Positions 7,918 to 16,267 are shown, counted from the stretch's first letter. The stretch is DNA of 47,844 nucleotides from Nocardia alni (GCF_019038435.1 NZ_JAGPOX010000072.1:1-47844); one strand, 5' to 3'. Made by a program: numbers and translations. The notes: generated from the sequence alone by a model not told the origin.

Positions 7918-8940
7918 GTGCGAGTCTCGAGGTGGGCACGGATCGTATTCGCCGTAATCATGTTGTGCTGCTTCACGTCCGGCATAGCCGCCGCCGACAA
8001 CGGGCCGGCTTCGGCGTCCTGCCGATCCTTTCCGATCGCGGTGCCGCAGGGCCGATTGGCCGCGACCCTGTGCGCGCCGCCGGGCGGGGCCCACACCGTC
8101 ATGGTGCTGATGTCGGGCTCCAATTTCAATGGCACATACTGGGATTTCCCGTACGAGCCGCAGATCTACAATTTCCGCCGGGCGATGAACACGGCCGGAT
8201 ACGCCACACTCGTGGTCGACCGGCTCGGTAACGGCGCAAGCACCCATCCGCAACCCGAGACGCTGACGGCCACCGCCACCGCGCAAGACCTGCACGATAT
8301 CGTCCGAGACGCCCGGCAGGGACTCGACGGCGCCGCGCCGTTCGGCAAGGTCGTCACGGTCGGCCACTCGCTGACCTCCGGCACCTCTATCATGGAGGCC
8401 ACCACCTATCACGATGTCGACGGCATTGTGCTGACGGGTTATTCGCACGCGGTGAACGTCCCCGGCACCCTCAGCGTCATCGCCACCTACCACTCCTCGG
8501 CCAACGATCCCGAATTCGCCGGGCGCGGAATGGATCCGGGATATCTGACGACGCGGCCCGGCACTCGCATCCACGATTTCTTCGATCCCGGCGATGTCGA
8601 CCCGGCGGTGCTCGCACTGGACGAAAAGGATAAAGAGGTCTTTTCGCTGACCGAGTATCCGGACGGGATGGTTTCCACCCTGCCCGGGATGTCCAATTTC
8701 ATCACCGCCCCGGTTCTCATCGTGGTCGGCGGCCGGGACCGCATGCTGTGCGGCGTGAATTACGCCGTGTGCGCGAGTTCGGCCACCCTGCAGTCCGAGG
8801 AGGCCCCGTTCTTCGCCCCCGCGGCGCGGCTGCGCACCTTCGTTCTCCCGGGCAGCGGCCATGCGGTGAATCTGGCGCGCAACACCGGCGACTACCACTC
8901 CGCCGTCATCGATTGGGCGAATTCCACTGTCGGTAAGTAA
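7918..8940 (+). CDS. Secreted alpha/beta hydrolase (lipase/esterase-like)
   Basis: A 340-residue protein with a signal peptide (hydrophobic about residues 9-25, probable cleavage after GIAAA before DNGPA). The mature part carries a Ser nucleophile elbow VGHSLTSG (Ser151), an acid candidate in VVGGRDRM and a His in GSGHAVNL. Four cysteines in the mature part (CRSF, LCAPP, LCGVN, VCASS) suit disulfides outside the cytoplasm. The GTG start at 7918 has only a weak GGGAGC upstream. The DNGPA beginning of the mature protein recurs in the lipase at 34936. It probably cleaves a lipid or ester; the substrate is unknown. Confidence 0.82.
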   Translation: MRVSRWARIVFAVIMLCCFTSGIAAADNGPASASCRSFPIAVPQGRLAATLCAPPGGAHTVMVLMSGSNFNGTYWDFPYEPQIYNFRRAMNTAGYATLVVDRLGNGASTHPQPETLTATATAQDLHDIVRDARQGLDGAAPFGKVVTVGHSLTSGTSIMEATTYHDVDGIVLTGYSHAVNVPGTLSVIATYHSSANDPEFAGRGMDPGYLTTRPGTRIHDFFDPGDVDPAVLALDEKDKEVFSLTEYPDGMVSTLPGMSNFITAPVLIVVGGRDRMLCGVNYAVCASSATLQSEEAPFFAPAARLRTFVLPGSGHAVNLARNTGDYHSAVIDWANSTVGK

Positions 8941-9042
8941 CAATCGCGCCGTCTGTTCGGAACCGCACAGGCCGGTCGGCCGCGGAGATTATCCTGGCCT
9001 ACGGACCAGCGGCGTTCCCCAGTTGCACGAGTCGGAGGAGTC

Positions 9043-9939
9043 ATGAGTATGTCCGCGGACTCGAGGCTCGACCGGCTTCGGCAGGATCTGCGGGAGTACG
9101 CTCGCCTGTCCGAAGTGCGCTATGTGCCCGCGGCCGTGGATCCGGTACTGGACGCGCTCGCCGAGCTGTGGACAAGTTCATGGATAGGGGTGCGGACCAC
9201 CACACATCCGGTACGGCAACGCGAAGTCAGTGTCCGGCTGATGAATTCGAGCCCGTCCGCCGATCCGGTGGGCGCACTCCGTGATGCCGGGCTGCTCACC
9301 TTCACCGGGCATCCGATGGAACGACTGCTGACCCAGATCCCTGCCGCCGTGCCGGTACGCTGGGGAGTCGATCTCGCGGTCGCGACCGGCGTGCAGAAGA
9401 TCTGGCTCGTATTCCCCGAACTACTCACCGTGCAGCGGATGCTCGAGTTCCCGGACGTGCCCGCCGCGGCCCGCGCGCATGCCGGGCATCTGTCCCGCTA
9501 CGGCGGCGACATCGGCATGCTGGCAATGGATTTCGTCAGCCACACCATGAACTGGTACTCCCGGGTGCTTGCCCCGGGCGAGCTCACGCCCGCCGATATC
9601 GCCACCATCCTGCGCGAGCTCGACTTCGCCCCGGCCAGCGACGAGGAATTGACCCTGTTCGCACGGACGTTCAACGCCTATCGCACATTCTCCTGGGACG
9701 CACCGGATATGCAGCGCATCTGTTTTCCGGTGCGCAGCGACGCCGCGGGCTTCCCCACCCATCTCGACCCGCTGCTGGAGCGCTTCGTCACCGGAGCCCC
9801 CTATGCGGACACCGGTCCACGCGGATTCGTCTTCTACGCCGCCTACGGTCCCACCGGTCGGTACTACAAGGTGCAAGCCGACTATACGTCCGCTCTGAAC
9901 GCGACATTCCCTGGTGGTACGCGCCCGCAGATGCGGTGA
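9043..9939 (+). CDS. ABBA-fold aromatic prenyltransferase (NphB/Orf2-like)
   Basis: A 298-residue protein that follows NphB (Orf2 family, PF11468) segment by segment: REVSVRLM (beta strand), TFTGHPMERLL (NphB GHPVDDLL), GVQKIWLVFPE (FKKTYAFFP), HLSRYGGDIGMLAMDF (LFARYGLDKVQMTSMDY), YRTFSWDAPDMQRICFPV (YPTLNWETGKIDRLCFAV) and the C-terminal GRYYKVQADY (EEYYKLGAYY). NphB-type enzymes are soluble, form a 10-stranded antiparallel barrel and move a geranyl or farnesyl group onto aromatic polyketides, phenazines or naphthols. The start follows GGAGGAG. No polyketide, phenazine or terpene genes are adjacent, so acceptor and product are open. The comparison was made from memory of the NphB sequence. 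Confidence 0.85.
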   Translation: MSMSADSRLDRLRQDLREYARLSEVRYVPAAVDPVLDALAELWTSSWIGVRTTTHPVRQREVSVRLMNSSPSADPVGALRDAGLLTFTGHPMERLLTQIPAAVPVRWGVDLAVATGVQKIWLVFPELLTVQRMLEFPDVPAAARAHAGHLSRYGGDIGMLAMDFVSHTMNWYSRVLAPGELTPADIATILRELDFAPASDEELTLFARTFNAYRTFSWDAPDMQRICFPVRSDAAGFPTHLDPLLERFVTGAPYADTGPRGFVFYAAYGPTGRYYKVQADYTSALNATFPGGTRPQMR

Positions 9940-10054
9940 GACGTCGCCGATACGGAACAGACTGGACAGAACATCTTCTCGGTGAGTTAGCTGGTTCCGG
10001 ACGGAGCGGGTTAGCATAGTCGGTGCGTAGCCACAGGACAGCGGAGAAGATCCC

Positions 10055-10948
10055 ATGACGGCAGAACCGGCGTGGATAGACCTCGCCACCTCGCCCATCG
10101 CCCGGCGCGGACCGACGGCGTTGCGGATCATGGTCGGCAGTCAACTACGCAAACTACGCGAGGCCTGTGGAATCACGCCGCAGATCGCGGGCGAGCGCAT
10201 TCGCGGCTCGCACGCCAAGATCAGCAGGCTCGAGCTCGGCCGGACCGGATACAAAGAACGCGACATCAACGATCTGCTGACCCTGTACGGCGTGAGCGAT
10301 CCGGTGCAGCGAGAGGCATTCCTGAAGCTGGTCCGCCTGGCCAACGAACAGGGCTGGTGGTACGGCTACAGTGATCTGCTCCCCTCGTGGTTCGAGAACT
10401 ATCTCGGACTGGAGGGCGCCGCGCAATGGATCAGAACCTATGAGGGACAACTGGTTCCGGGTCTGCTGCAGACCGACGACTACGCGCGGGCGGTCGTCAT
10501 GATGGCATCGGACACCCGGGATGTGATGCGCCGGGTGGAGCTGCGCCGCAAGCGCCAGGAGATCCTCGAGGTGCCGGGCGGTCCCTCGCTGTGGGCGATC
10601 CTCGACGAATCGGTGTTACGCCGACCCGTCGGTGGGCGCCAAGTCCTGCGCGGCCAGATCGAGCACCTGCTGACGATGTCGGACCACCCGAAGGTGACCG
10701 TTCAGGTGCTCCCGTTCTCGGCCAGCGGCCACGCCGCGGCGGCCAGCTCGTTCGCCATCCTGCGCTTCACCGAGGAGCAACTCCCCGACATCGTCTATCT
10801 CGAGCAGATTTCCAGCGCGCTGTATCTCGACCGCCCGCAAGACCTCGAGACCTACCGCCATGTCATGGACTGCCTCAGCATCGAGGCCGCGACACCGGTC
10901 GCGTCGCGCGCGCTTCTGGCCGCCGCGGCCGAGGCCCTGAAGGCTTAG
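10055..10948 (+). CDS. XRE-family regulator with DUF5753 domain
   Basis: A 297-residue protein. The HTH lies at about residues 27-80 (LRKLREACGITPQIAGERIR, SHAKISRLELGR). The C-terminal DUF5753 region begins around WFENYLGLEGAAQWIRTYE and includes VPGLLQTDDYARAV, LWAILDESVLRR and VTVQVLPFSASGHAA. This is the common actinobacterial architecture (BldB/WhiJ-associated type), usually next to a small DUF397 protein. No DUF397 gene is present on either side. The stop codon overlaps the end of the convergent membrane-protein gene by 4 bases. Its targets are unknown; the DUF574 methyltransferase and prenyltransferase upstream are candidates by proximity only. Confidence 0.92.
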   Translation: MTAEPAWIDLATSPIARRGPTALRIMVGSQLRKLREACGITPQIAGERIRGSHAKISRLELGRTGYKERDINDLLTLYGVSDPVQREAFLKLVRLANEQGWWYGYSDLLPSWFENYLGLEGAAQWIRTYEGQLVPGLLQTDDYARAVVMMASDTRDVMRRVELRRKRQEILEVPGGPSLWAILDESVLRRPVGGRQVLRGQIEHLLTMSDHPKVTVQVLPFSASGHAAAASSFAILRFTEEQLPDIVYLEQISSALYLDRPQDLETYRHVMDCLSIEAATPVASRALLAAAAEALKA

Positions 10949-11619
10949 GCCTCCGCGGTGGTCGGAGCCGGTGCGCTCCGATCGCGCGTGGCCCGGATGC
11001 CCGCTCGGCGCACGATCAGCACGGTGATCCCGAACAGCGCGGCGAAGGTGATCACCATCATGACCGTGGACAGCCACACCATGGTGGCGATCGGCAACCG
11101 ATAGACCAGCACCACGCGCAGCGCGGCCTCGGCGAGCAGGCCCACACCCCAGATGACGGTCAGCGTGAACAGGGTGCGCCGCACCACGGGCATCGTGCGG
11201 TATTTCTCCTCGAACTCGGCCGCGCGCTGCGGATCACCGGCCATGCCGCGCCGCGCGACCACGTAGGTGAGCGGCTTGCCGACCGCCGCGCTGATCAGGA
11301 ACGCGCCTGCGATCAGCGCGGTGGTGAGTGAGTCCTTGGCGATCATGAACCGCGCGTCGCCGGATACGAACGTCAGCGCCAGCCCGACCGCGAACCCCGC
11401 AAGGATCACTCCGGCGAACACGTCGATCTTGCGATTGCGGACCACCTCGGCCAGTACGAACACTCCCGAGATCACCGTGCCGGCCCCGAGCGCGACCAGA
11501 TTGCTCGCCCCGGTGGCGTGCAGCCCGTAGTAGGCGGCCATCGGTATCCCGGCATCGCGGAGCAACTGTCGGGCCAGGGTCTTGCGGTCCATCGCGGGGG
11601 CAGAGGCGGCTGTGCTCAT
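10945..11619 (-). CDS. VC0807-like integral membrane protein
   Basis: A 224-residue protein with about five or six hydrophobic segments: IPMAAYYGLHATGASNLVAL, GTVISGVFVLAEVV, DVFAGVILAGFAVGLALTF, LTTALIAGAFLISA, LFTLTVIWGVGLLAEAAL and MVWLSTVMMVITFAALFGIT. The RDAGIPMAAYYGLH start and the CxxL-less helical pattern resemble the 'VC0807 family' of unknown function. An ATG at 11619 is preferred to the TTG at 11628 because AGGAGT lies about 9 bases ahead of it. The gene is convergent with the XRE regulator. No role can be assigned. Confidence 0.75.
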   Translation of the reverse strand: MSTAASAPAMDRKTLARQLLRDAGIPMAAYYGLHATGASNLVALGAGTVISGVFVLAEVVRNRKIDVFAGVILAGFAVGLALTFVSGDARFMIAKDSLTTALIAGAFLISAAVGKPLTYVVARRGMAGDPQRAAEFEEKYRTMPVVRRTLFTLTVIWGVGLLAEAALRVVLVYRLPIATMVWLSTVMMVITFAALFGITVLIVRRAGIRATRDRSAPAPTTAEA

Positions 11620-11717
11620 GGGGGGCAACTCCTGAACTGGCGGTCTCGGTGTCGATACCCACGCTACGGCCGCGAGAGGCCGGTGTCCCGATGGCGGACC
11701 GGCCCCGGAATTCCCGG

Positions 11718-12221
11718 CTAGACCTCGAGGTCCTGCTCGATGGCCTTGAGCCGGTGGCGTGCCAGGGCAAGGTTCGCGCGATCTCGATCGAGCGCCAGAT
11801 AGAGAAACAGGCCCTTGGACCGCTGACCGGTCATCGGCCGGATGATGTGATACTGGCCGTACAGGGTGATGAGAATATCCTCGATGTCCTCGTTGAGGCC
11901 CAACTGATCGATCGTACGCAGTTTTGCCCGGACCACTTCGGTATTGCCCGCGGCGGCCACTTGCAGGTCTAATTCGTTGGAGCTGCCGAGCGTGCCCAAC
12001 GCCATGCCGCTGGTGTAATCGACGACAGCGGCGCCGATCGCGCCGTCCACCGCCATCATTTCCTTCAAGGACCTATCCATATTCGCCATGTTCACGTACC
12101 TTTCGATCTGTTTTTCAATTTCCGTCGACGCACTTGCCGTCGAAAGTTCGGATTCGATGGGGCGGGATACCCTGCCGAATCGTCCCATGAGTCTTTTCAG
12201 TCGGCCTGCCTGTTCGGTCAC
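11718..12221 (-). CDS. Roadblock/LC7-type protein, triad member 3
   Basis: A 167-residue protein. Residues about 47-165 match the roadblock-like fold seen in its neighbour at 12745: both contain VDGAIGAAVVDY or VEGAVGIALVDY, a ribosome-like IEDILITL stretch, QYHIIRP or QYHIIMP, and end RANLALARHRL. An extra N-terminal segment of about 45 charged residues (GRLKRLMGRFGRVSRP) precedes this. The GTG at 12221 has GGAG six bases upstream; an internal ATG (MANMDRSL) matching the neighbour's start is an alternative. It lies about 120 bases after the middle triad gene on the same strand and is probably in the same transcript. It probably binds a small GTPase or a partner roadblock protein; no partner is nearby. 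Confidence 0.78.
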   Translation of the reverse strand: MTEQAGRLKRLMGRFGRVSRPIESELSTASASTEIEKQIERYVNMANMDRSLKEMMAVDGAIGAAVVDYTSGMALGTLGSSNELDLQVAAAGNTEVVRAKLRTIDQLGLNEDIEDILITLYGQYHIIRPMTGQRSKGLFLYLALDRDRANLALARHRLKAIEQDLEV

Positions 12222-12340
12222 GGATACTCCATCGGGAGCCTGATCTCCGTGCGCGATTTTCGCCGTCGGCCGAGCATTGTCGTATCCTGTCCATTCCGGT
12301 TGATGGCGTCGCCCGCCTGTCGGGGCACGCGCTTCATCCG

Positions 12341-12748
12341 TTATCCGGTCGGCACCTGAAGAATCGCGATGATCTTCTTCGCCGCCGCGGTCAGCCGACC
12401 CAGATTCACCGATTGCCGACTGCCGACCACGAGTATCACCGTGCTACTCATCGGGAAGAGGCCGACACAACCCCGGTCGGCCTCGAACAGCGTCGATTGG
12501 AGACGTCCGTGCGCGGAGATCGCGGTGAAATGATCACCGATGCCCATCGCCGCCGCGGCGAGCGCCGCCGCGCGCAGCGCCACATCGCTGTCCGACGTCT
12601 CACCGGACTCTCCACCGGCCGCGATGGCCAGACCGTCCCGGCTGGCGATGACGGCGTACGCCGCGTCATCGATCGTCGAGCAGGCCTCGGTCAGTAACTC
12701 CGCGACCCGTCCCGGCTCGCTGAGCGCGATCTCCAATCGGCGCGTCAC
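12341..12748 (-). CDS. Roadblock/LC7 domain protein, triad member 2
   Basis: A 135-residue protein with the roadblock pattern AAYAVIASRDGLAIAAG, a long helix of Ala residues (DVALRAAALAAAAMGIG), then STLFEADRGCVGLFPMSSTV and a C-terminal helix. It is of the MglB/CvnB type rather than of the type of its two flanking genes. Its ATG overlaps the stop of the preceding gene (ATGA, 12745-12748), so the two are translationally coupled and probably form a heteromer. No kinase, DUF742 or GTPase gene is attached, unlike conservons I and II. Confidence 0.82.
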   Translation of the reverse strand: MTRRLEIALSEPGRVAELLTEACSTIDDAAYAVIASRDGLAIAAGGESGETSDSDVALRAAALAAAAMGIGDHFTAISAHGRLQSTLFEADRGCVGLFPMSSTVILVVGSRQSVNLGRLTAAAKKIIAILQVPTG

Positions 12749-13137
12749 GCCTGAACCGCCTGTTCGATCTTGCGTAGGCGATGCCGGGCCAGAGCCAGGT
12801 TCGCACGTTTCCGATCGAGTACGAGATACAGGAAAAGACCGACCTGATCGTCCTCGGGTATACCGGCGGTCCGCTGACTCTCCACCGGCATTATGATGTG
12901 ATACTGCGAGCCGAGAGTGATGAGAATATCCTCGATCACATCATCCAGCTGCAATTTCTCTATCGCTTCTACCTTCGCCCGGACGACCTGTGTGAGCATC
13001 GTCGCGGCGACATCCATATCCAGAAGAGCATTGCCACCCAGTTTACCGAGAGTTATTCCGCTGCCGTAATCGACGAGGGCAATACCGACCGCGCCCTCGA
13101 CCGACATTCCGTCACGAAGGGCATCATCCAGATTCAC
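12745..13137 (-). CDS. Roadblock/LC7-type protein, triad member 1
   Basis: A 130-residue protein, first of three in a row. It shares VEGAVGIALVDYGSGITLG, VIEDILITLGSQYHIIMP and LFLYLVLDRKRANLALARHR with the gene at 11718, so the pair are paralogues. The segment between QYHIIMP and LFLYLVL carries an insertion (QRTAGIPEDDQV) missing in the paralogue. The start at 13137 has no strong Shine-Dalgarno. Upstream is the A/T-rich gap 13138-13660, which should hold the promoter. Confidence 0.8.
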   Translation of the reverse strand: MNLDDALRDGMSVEGAVGIALVDYGSGITLGKLGGNALLDMDVAATMLTQVVRAKVEAIEKLQLDDVIEDILITLGSQYHIIMPVESQRTAGIPEDDQVGLFLYLVLDRKRANLALARHRLRKIEQAVQA

Positions 13138-13660
13138 ACTTGCTCCGGTACTTCACTATCACTGCGACCCAATCCAGAAACGGGACGCTACCACGAATGA
13201 AGCAGGCCGCAAACCGACCACCCCGCAGTAGACCATACTTCATCGCTATAAATACGGAAGAGGTAGATCGAAAAAGGGACCACATAGAGGACTTAAGTCC
13301 CTGGCATTACACGATATTAGCAGGCAGAGCAAATAATTGATAACACGACGAGTTTCCGGCACACCGCCGGATAGCCCTGACGGATACTTGCAGGCAAGAC
13401 ACCCGACCGCATTATTCATCACGGAACTCCGACTCAGCGGCGGTCAAGATTTGCTGGAGAACGCACTTTTGCGTATGCATTCCACCAGGCCCCGCCCTTG
13501 TTATCGAATTGTTCTCGATCGGCATGCGGACCGGCTCGCCGACACCTCGATCCGTACCACATGCCGTGCCGCGCGCGACGGTATTCCACTGCGGCGGTAT
13601 GCCGTCGCCGCGTGTGCGTATGTGCCCGAAATTCGTGCACCCGGTGGCTACAGTCGCCGT
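13138..13660. other. Divergent intergenic region, A/T-rich near the roadblock triad
   Basis: About 520 bases with no convincing gene. The first 250 bases are markedly A/T-richer than the surroundings and should contain the promoter of the triad on the minus strand. On the plus strand TACAGT at 13649-13654 stands exactly six bases before the ATG of the epimerase gene at 13661 and looks like a leaderless -10 box. Confidence 0.55.
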
Positions 13661-15019
13661 ATGGGCATCGAATGGTCGAGCACGGTCGCGGCGCCATTGG
13701 ACGACGTCTTCGGATGGTTCGGGCGCCCCGGCGCATTCACCCGGCTGACGCCGCCGTGGTCCCCGGTGCGGCTGCTGTCGGAGGCGCGGTCGCTGGCCGA
13801 CGGCCGGGCGGTGCTGGGGTTGCCGGGCGGTTTGCGGTGGATCGCACAGCACGACCCGCAAGAGTTCGAAGCGCCACGGCGATTCGTCGACGAGGCCGTC
13901 GGGGACGGTCCGGCCACCGTGCCCTCGCGGCTGCTGCCGTGGCGGCACGTCCACGAGTTCGAGGCGATCACGCCCGAACGGACGCGCGTGGTGGACCGTG
14001 TTCTCACCCCGGTGCCGAGCGCGGCCCTGCGCACGATGTTCGCCTACCGGTCCCGACAACTGGCCGGGGACCTGGCGGCACATCGTCGTGCCGCCGGACA
14101 CGGTCCGTGGACCATCGCGGTGACCGGGGCCTCCGGGCTGGTCGGCTCCGAGCTGTCGGCGTTTCTGAGCACCGGCGGTCATACGGTGATCCGGCTGGTC
14201 CGCCGGGCGCCGGGCCCCGGTGAGCGGCAGTGGAATCCGATGGCGCCGGCGCCCGATCTGCTGGCCGGAGTCGATGCGGTCGTCCATCTGGCCGGGGCGA
14301 CGATCGCCGGGCGGTTCACCGCGGGGCACAAGCGGGCCATTGCCGACAGCCGGATCACACCCACCCGGCTGCTGGCGGAGCGGGCGGCCGAAGCCGGGGT
14401 CGGGGTATTCGTCTCGGCCTCGGCGATCGGCTACTACGGCGCCGACCGCGGGGACGAAACGCTGACCGAGAACAGCACGCGGGGAACAGGATTCCTGGCC
14501 GACGTGGTGGCGCGCTGGGAGGAGGGTGCGCTGACGGTAGCCGACCGGCTGCGGGTGGTGACGGTGCGGACCGGCATCGTGCAGTCCCCGCGCGGCGGCA
14601 CGCTGCGGCTGCTGCGGCCGCTGTTCGCCGCCGGTCTGGGCGGCCGGATCGGGGACGGCCGGCAGTGGCTGCCGTGGATCGGTATCGATGATCTGATCGA
14701 CGTCTATCACCGCGCGCTGTGGGACGAGGCGCTGTCCGGGCCGGTCAACGCGGTGGCGCCGAACCCGGTGCGCAACAGCGAGTACACGGCGGTACTGGCC
14801 CGGGTGCTGCGGCGCCCGGCGATCGTTCCGGTGCCACGGCTCGGGCCGGAACTGATTCTCGGCGCCGAAGGAGTGCGAGAGCTCGCCGCGGCGAGTCAGC
14901 GTGTGACGCCCGAGCGGTTGGTCGCGAGTGATCATCAGTTCCGCACGCCCGCACTGGAGTTCGCTCTACGTCACGTACTCGGACGCACCGTCGATCGCGA
15001 TCTGCCAGGATATGCCTGA
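13661..15019 (+). CDS. TIGR01777-family epimerase with N-terminal SRPBCC domain
   Basis: A 452-residue protein. Residues 1-145 form an SRPBCC (START-like) lipid-binding domain (WSSTVAAPLDDVFGWFGRPG, HVHEFEAI). From 150 an extended-SDR NAD(P)-binding domain follows, with TGASGLVG at 155-162, HLAGATIAGRFT, SASAIGYYG and VRTGIVQSPRGG, the signature of TIGR01777 (SDR39U1-like) proteins. The fused arrangement is common in actinobacteria. The start at 13661 is chosen because homology begins there and TACAGT lies six bases ahead. The substrate is unknown. In several bacteria TIGR01777 genes belong to LitR/CarH-type light-induced clusters with photolyase, which fits the next two genes. Confidence 0.85.
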   Translation: MGIEWSSTVAAPLDDVFGWFGRPGAFTRLTPPWSPVRLLSEARSLADGRAVLGLPGGLRWIAQHDPQEFEAPRRFVDEAVGDGPATVPSRLLPWRHVHEFEAITPERTRVVDRVLTPVPSAALRTMFAYRSRQLAGDLAAHRRAAGHGPWTIAVTGASGLVGSELSAFLSTGGHTVIRLVRRAPGPGERQWNPMAPAPDLLAGVDAVVHLAGATIAGRFTAGHKRAIADSRITPTRLLAERAAEAGVGVFVSASAIGYYGADRGDETLTENSTRGTGFLADVVARWEEGALTVADRLRVVTVRTGIVQSPRGGTLRLLRPLFAAGLGGRIGDGRQWLPWIGIDDLIDVYHRALWDEALSGPVNAVAPNPVRNSEYTAVLARVLRRPAIVPVPRLGPELILGAEGVRELAAASQRVTPERLVASDHQFRTPALEFALRHVLGRTVDRDLPGYA

Positions 15020-15044
15020 CCGTCCCGCATCGGTTGTGCATTGT

Positions 15045-15875
15045 TCACTGCAAGGCGGCCAGCGCGCCCTCGAGGTCGGCGAGTGTGCCGACCTGCTCGG
15101 GTAATCGTGCCGACGCCCATCCGGGACCGGCGGCGAAGACCCGGGCGCCGGCTGCCACACACGCCTCGGCGGCGGAAACCAGCGCGGTCGACTCCTGTTG
15201 CGACCACAGCACGAGCGTCGCCGGGGCGGTGCGGGTAGCGGCGTCGACGAGCGCGTCGACCGGCACGTTCGCACCGAGCATCAGTGCCGCTCGGCCACGT
15301 TCGGCCAGCGCGGCGCGCAGCACCTCGAGCGGCAGCGCATGGGCCTCGCCGCTGGTGCAGGCCAGCACGATGGCGGACCCGGAATCCACCCAGGGAGTGG
15401 GGATTCGCAACAGGACGGCGGTGACCGACCACGACAGCAGGTGCTCGACATCGATACAACCGTCACCGCGTTGCTGTGCGGACACCAGATCGGCGAAGGC
15501 CGGGCGGCACAGGTCCGCCCAGAGGGCGCCGACGCCGTGGCGGTCCAGATACGCGGTCAGCAGGTCGCCGAGACGAACGCCGTCGAATGCGAAGGCCGCT
15601 GCCACGAGGGCGCTCCGATCGCCCGGTGCGGGGACGGGCACGCGCACCGCCGCGGCCGCACGCGCCGGACTGGCGCCCGCCCGCACCAGCGCGACCACTC
15701 GTTCCAACACGGCGATATCCGCAGCGGTGTAGAGCCTGTGGCGGCCGGGTTCATGGTCGCTGGGGCCCAGGTGGTATCGCTGATTCCAGCTGCGCAGCGT
15801 GGCGGTCGGCACGCCGAGCCGGTCGGCCACCGCGCGCACGGTGAAGCCGACCTCGGCATCGGGACCGGTGGACAT
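15045..15875 (-). CDS. MerR-family regulator with degenerate cobalamin-binding-like domain (LitR/CarH type)
   Basis: A 276-residue protein. The MerR HTH spans about 10-70 (FTVRAVADRLGVPTATLRSW, RYHLGPSD, GRHRLYTAADI). A helical cap (about 85-155) with DVEHLLS (Glu144-His145) and a Rossmann-like part (about 165-275) with ACTSGEAHALPL and MLGANVPVDALV correspond to the B12-binding photoreceptor module of CarH/LitR. Two expected residues are changed: the Trp of the Wx9EH motif is Gln134, and ExHxxG reads E177-A-H179-A-L-P182. His179, the equivalent of the lower cobalt ligand, is kept. CarH-type regulators repress light-inducible genes in the dark. The photolyase gene 388 bases away, divergently transcribed, is the obvious target. 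The start at 15875 excludes an extension with no homology. Confidence 0.8.
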   Translation of the reverse strand: MSTGPDAEVGFTVRAVADRLGVPTATLRSWNQRYHLGPSDHEPGRHRLYTAADIAVLERVVALVRAGASPARAAAAVRVPVPAPGDRSALVAAAFAFDGVRLGDLLTAYLDRHGVGALWADLCRPAFADLVSAQQRGDGCIDVEHLLSWSVTAVLLRIPTPWVDSGSAIVLACTSGEAHALPLEVLRAALAERGRAALMLGANVPVDALVDAATRTAPATLVLWSQQESTALVSAAEACVAAGARVFAAGPGWASARLPEQVGTLADLEGALAALQ

Positions 15876-16110
15876 TGCCCCATTCTGCCTGTCACGGGCC
15901 GATGAAGACGCGCCGCATGGGCGAGATCCGCCGACGAGCCGGTCCACGCGCGCGCCGAAACGTCCCATGTCGTACCAGCGAGAACCCCGCGAGCGGATCC
16001 AGGACGCCGACGCCTGCCAGCGGGTATCGGTCGCCGGACCGCACGGACCGAGCAGCGGTCGCAGACGTCGCGGGATCGCCGCCGGTGCTCGTTCGAGGGT
16101 CAGCGCCGCC

Positions 16111-16158
16111 TCGGTAGATTGAATCGATTACGCATCGATAGGCAGTAGTGTGATCGAT
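16111..16158. promoter_or_regulatory. Candidate photolyase control region with three ATCGAT repeats
   Basis: ATCGAT occurs at 16123-16128, 16134-16139 and 16153-16158, the first two one helical turn apart (11 bases) and inside a TTGAATCGATTACGCATCGA stretch that may include a -35 box. It lies between the MerR regulator and the photolyase gene and is a reasonable operator candidate. The rest of the gap (15876-16110) holds nothing I can support. Confidence 0.35.
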
Positions 16159-16216
16159 GGATGCCTGAGCATCCCGACTCCGTGATCGCAGGTACAAGCA
16201 CACCGAAAGGAACTGC

Positions 16217-16267
16217 ATGTCGGCTCGAGCAGTATCAGGGTCCATCGGTGGAGGGCGGAACCGGTGA
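16217..16267 (+). CDS. Possible 16-residue leader peptide upstream of photolyase
   Basis: An ATG with a good AAAGGA seven bases upstream opens a 16-codon frame (MSARAVSGSIGGGRNR) whose TGA at 16265-16267 overlaps the GTG start of the photolyase gene (GTGA). The arrangement suggests translational coupling. No family resemblance can be expected at this size. Confidence 0.4.
   Translation: MSARAVSGSIGGGRNR

Noticed and set aside
13412..14935. Long 507-codon frame on the minus strand opposite the epimerase gene
   Set aside because: Low-complexity Arg/Pro/Gln-rich product typical of the antisense frame of high-GC genes; the plus strand encodes a clear TIGR01777 protein.
15876..16122. Plus-strand frames in the MerR / photolyase gap
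   Set aside because: Arg/Ser/Pro-rich with no motif and no ribosome site; the gap is better read as a regulatory region.
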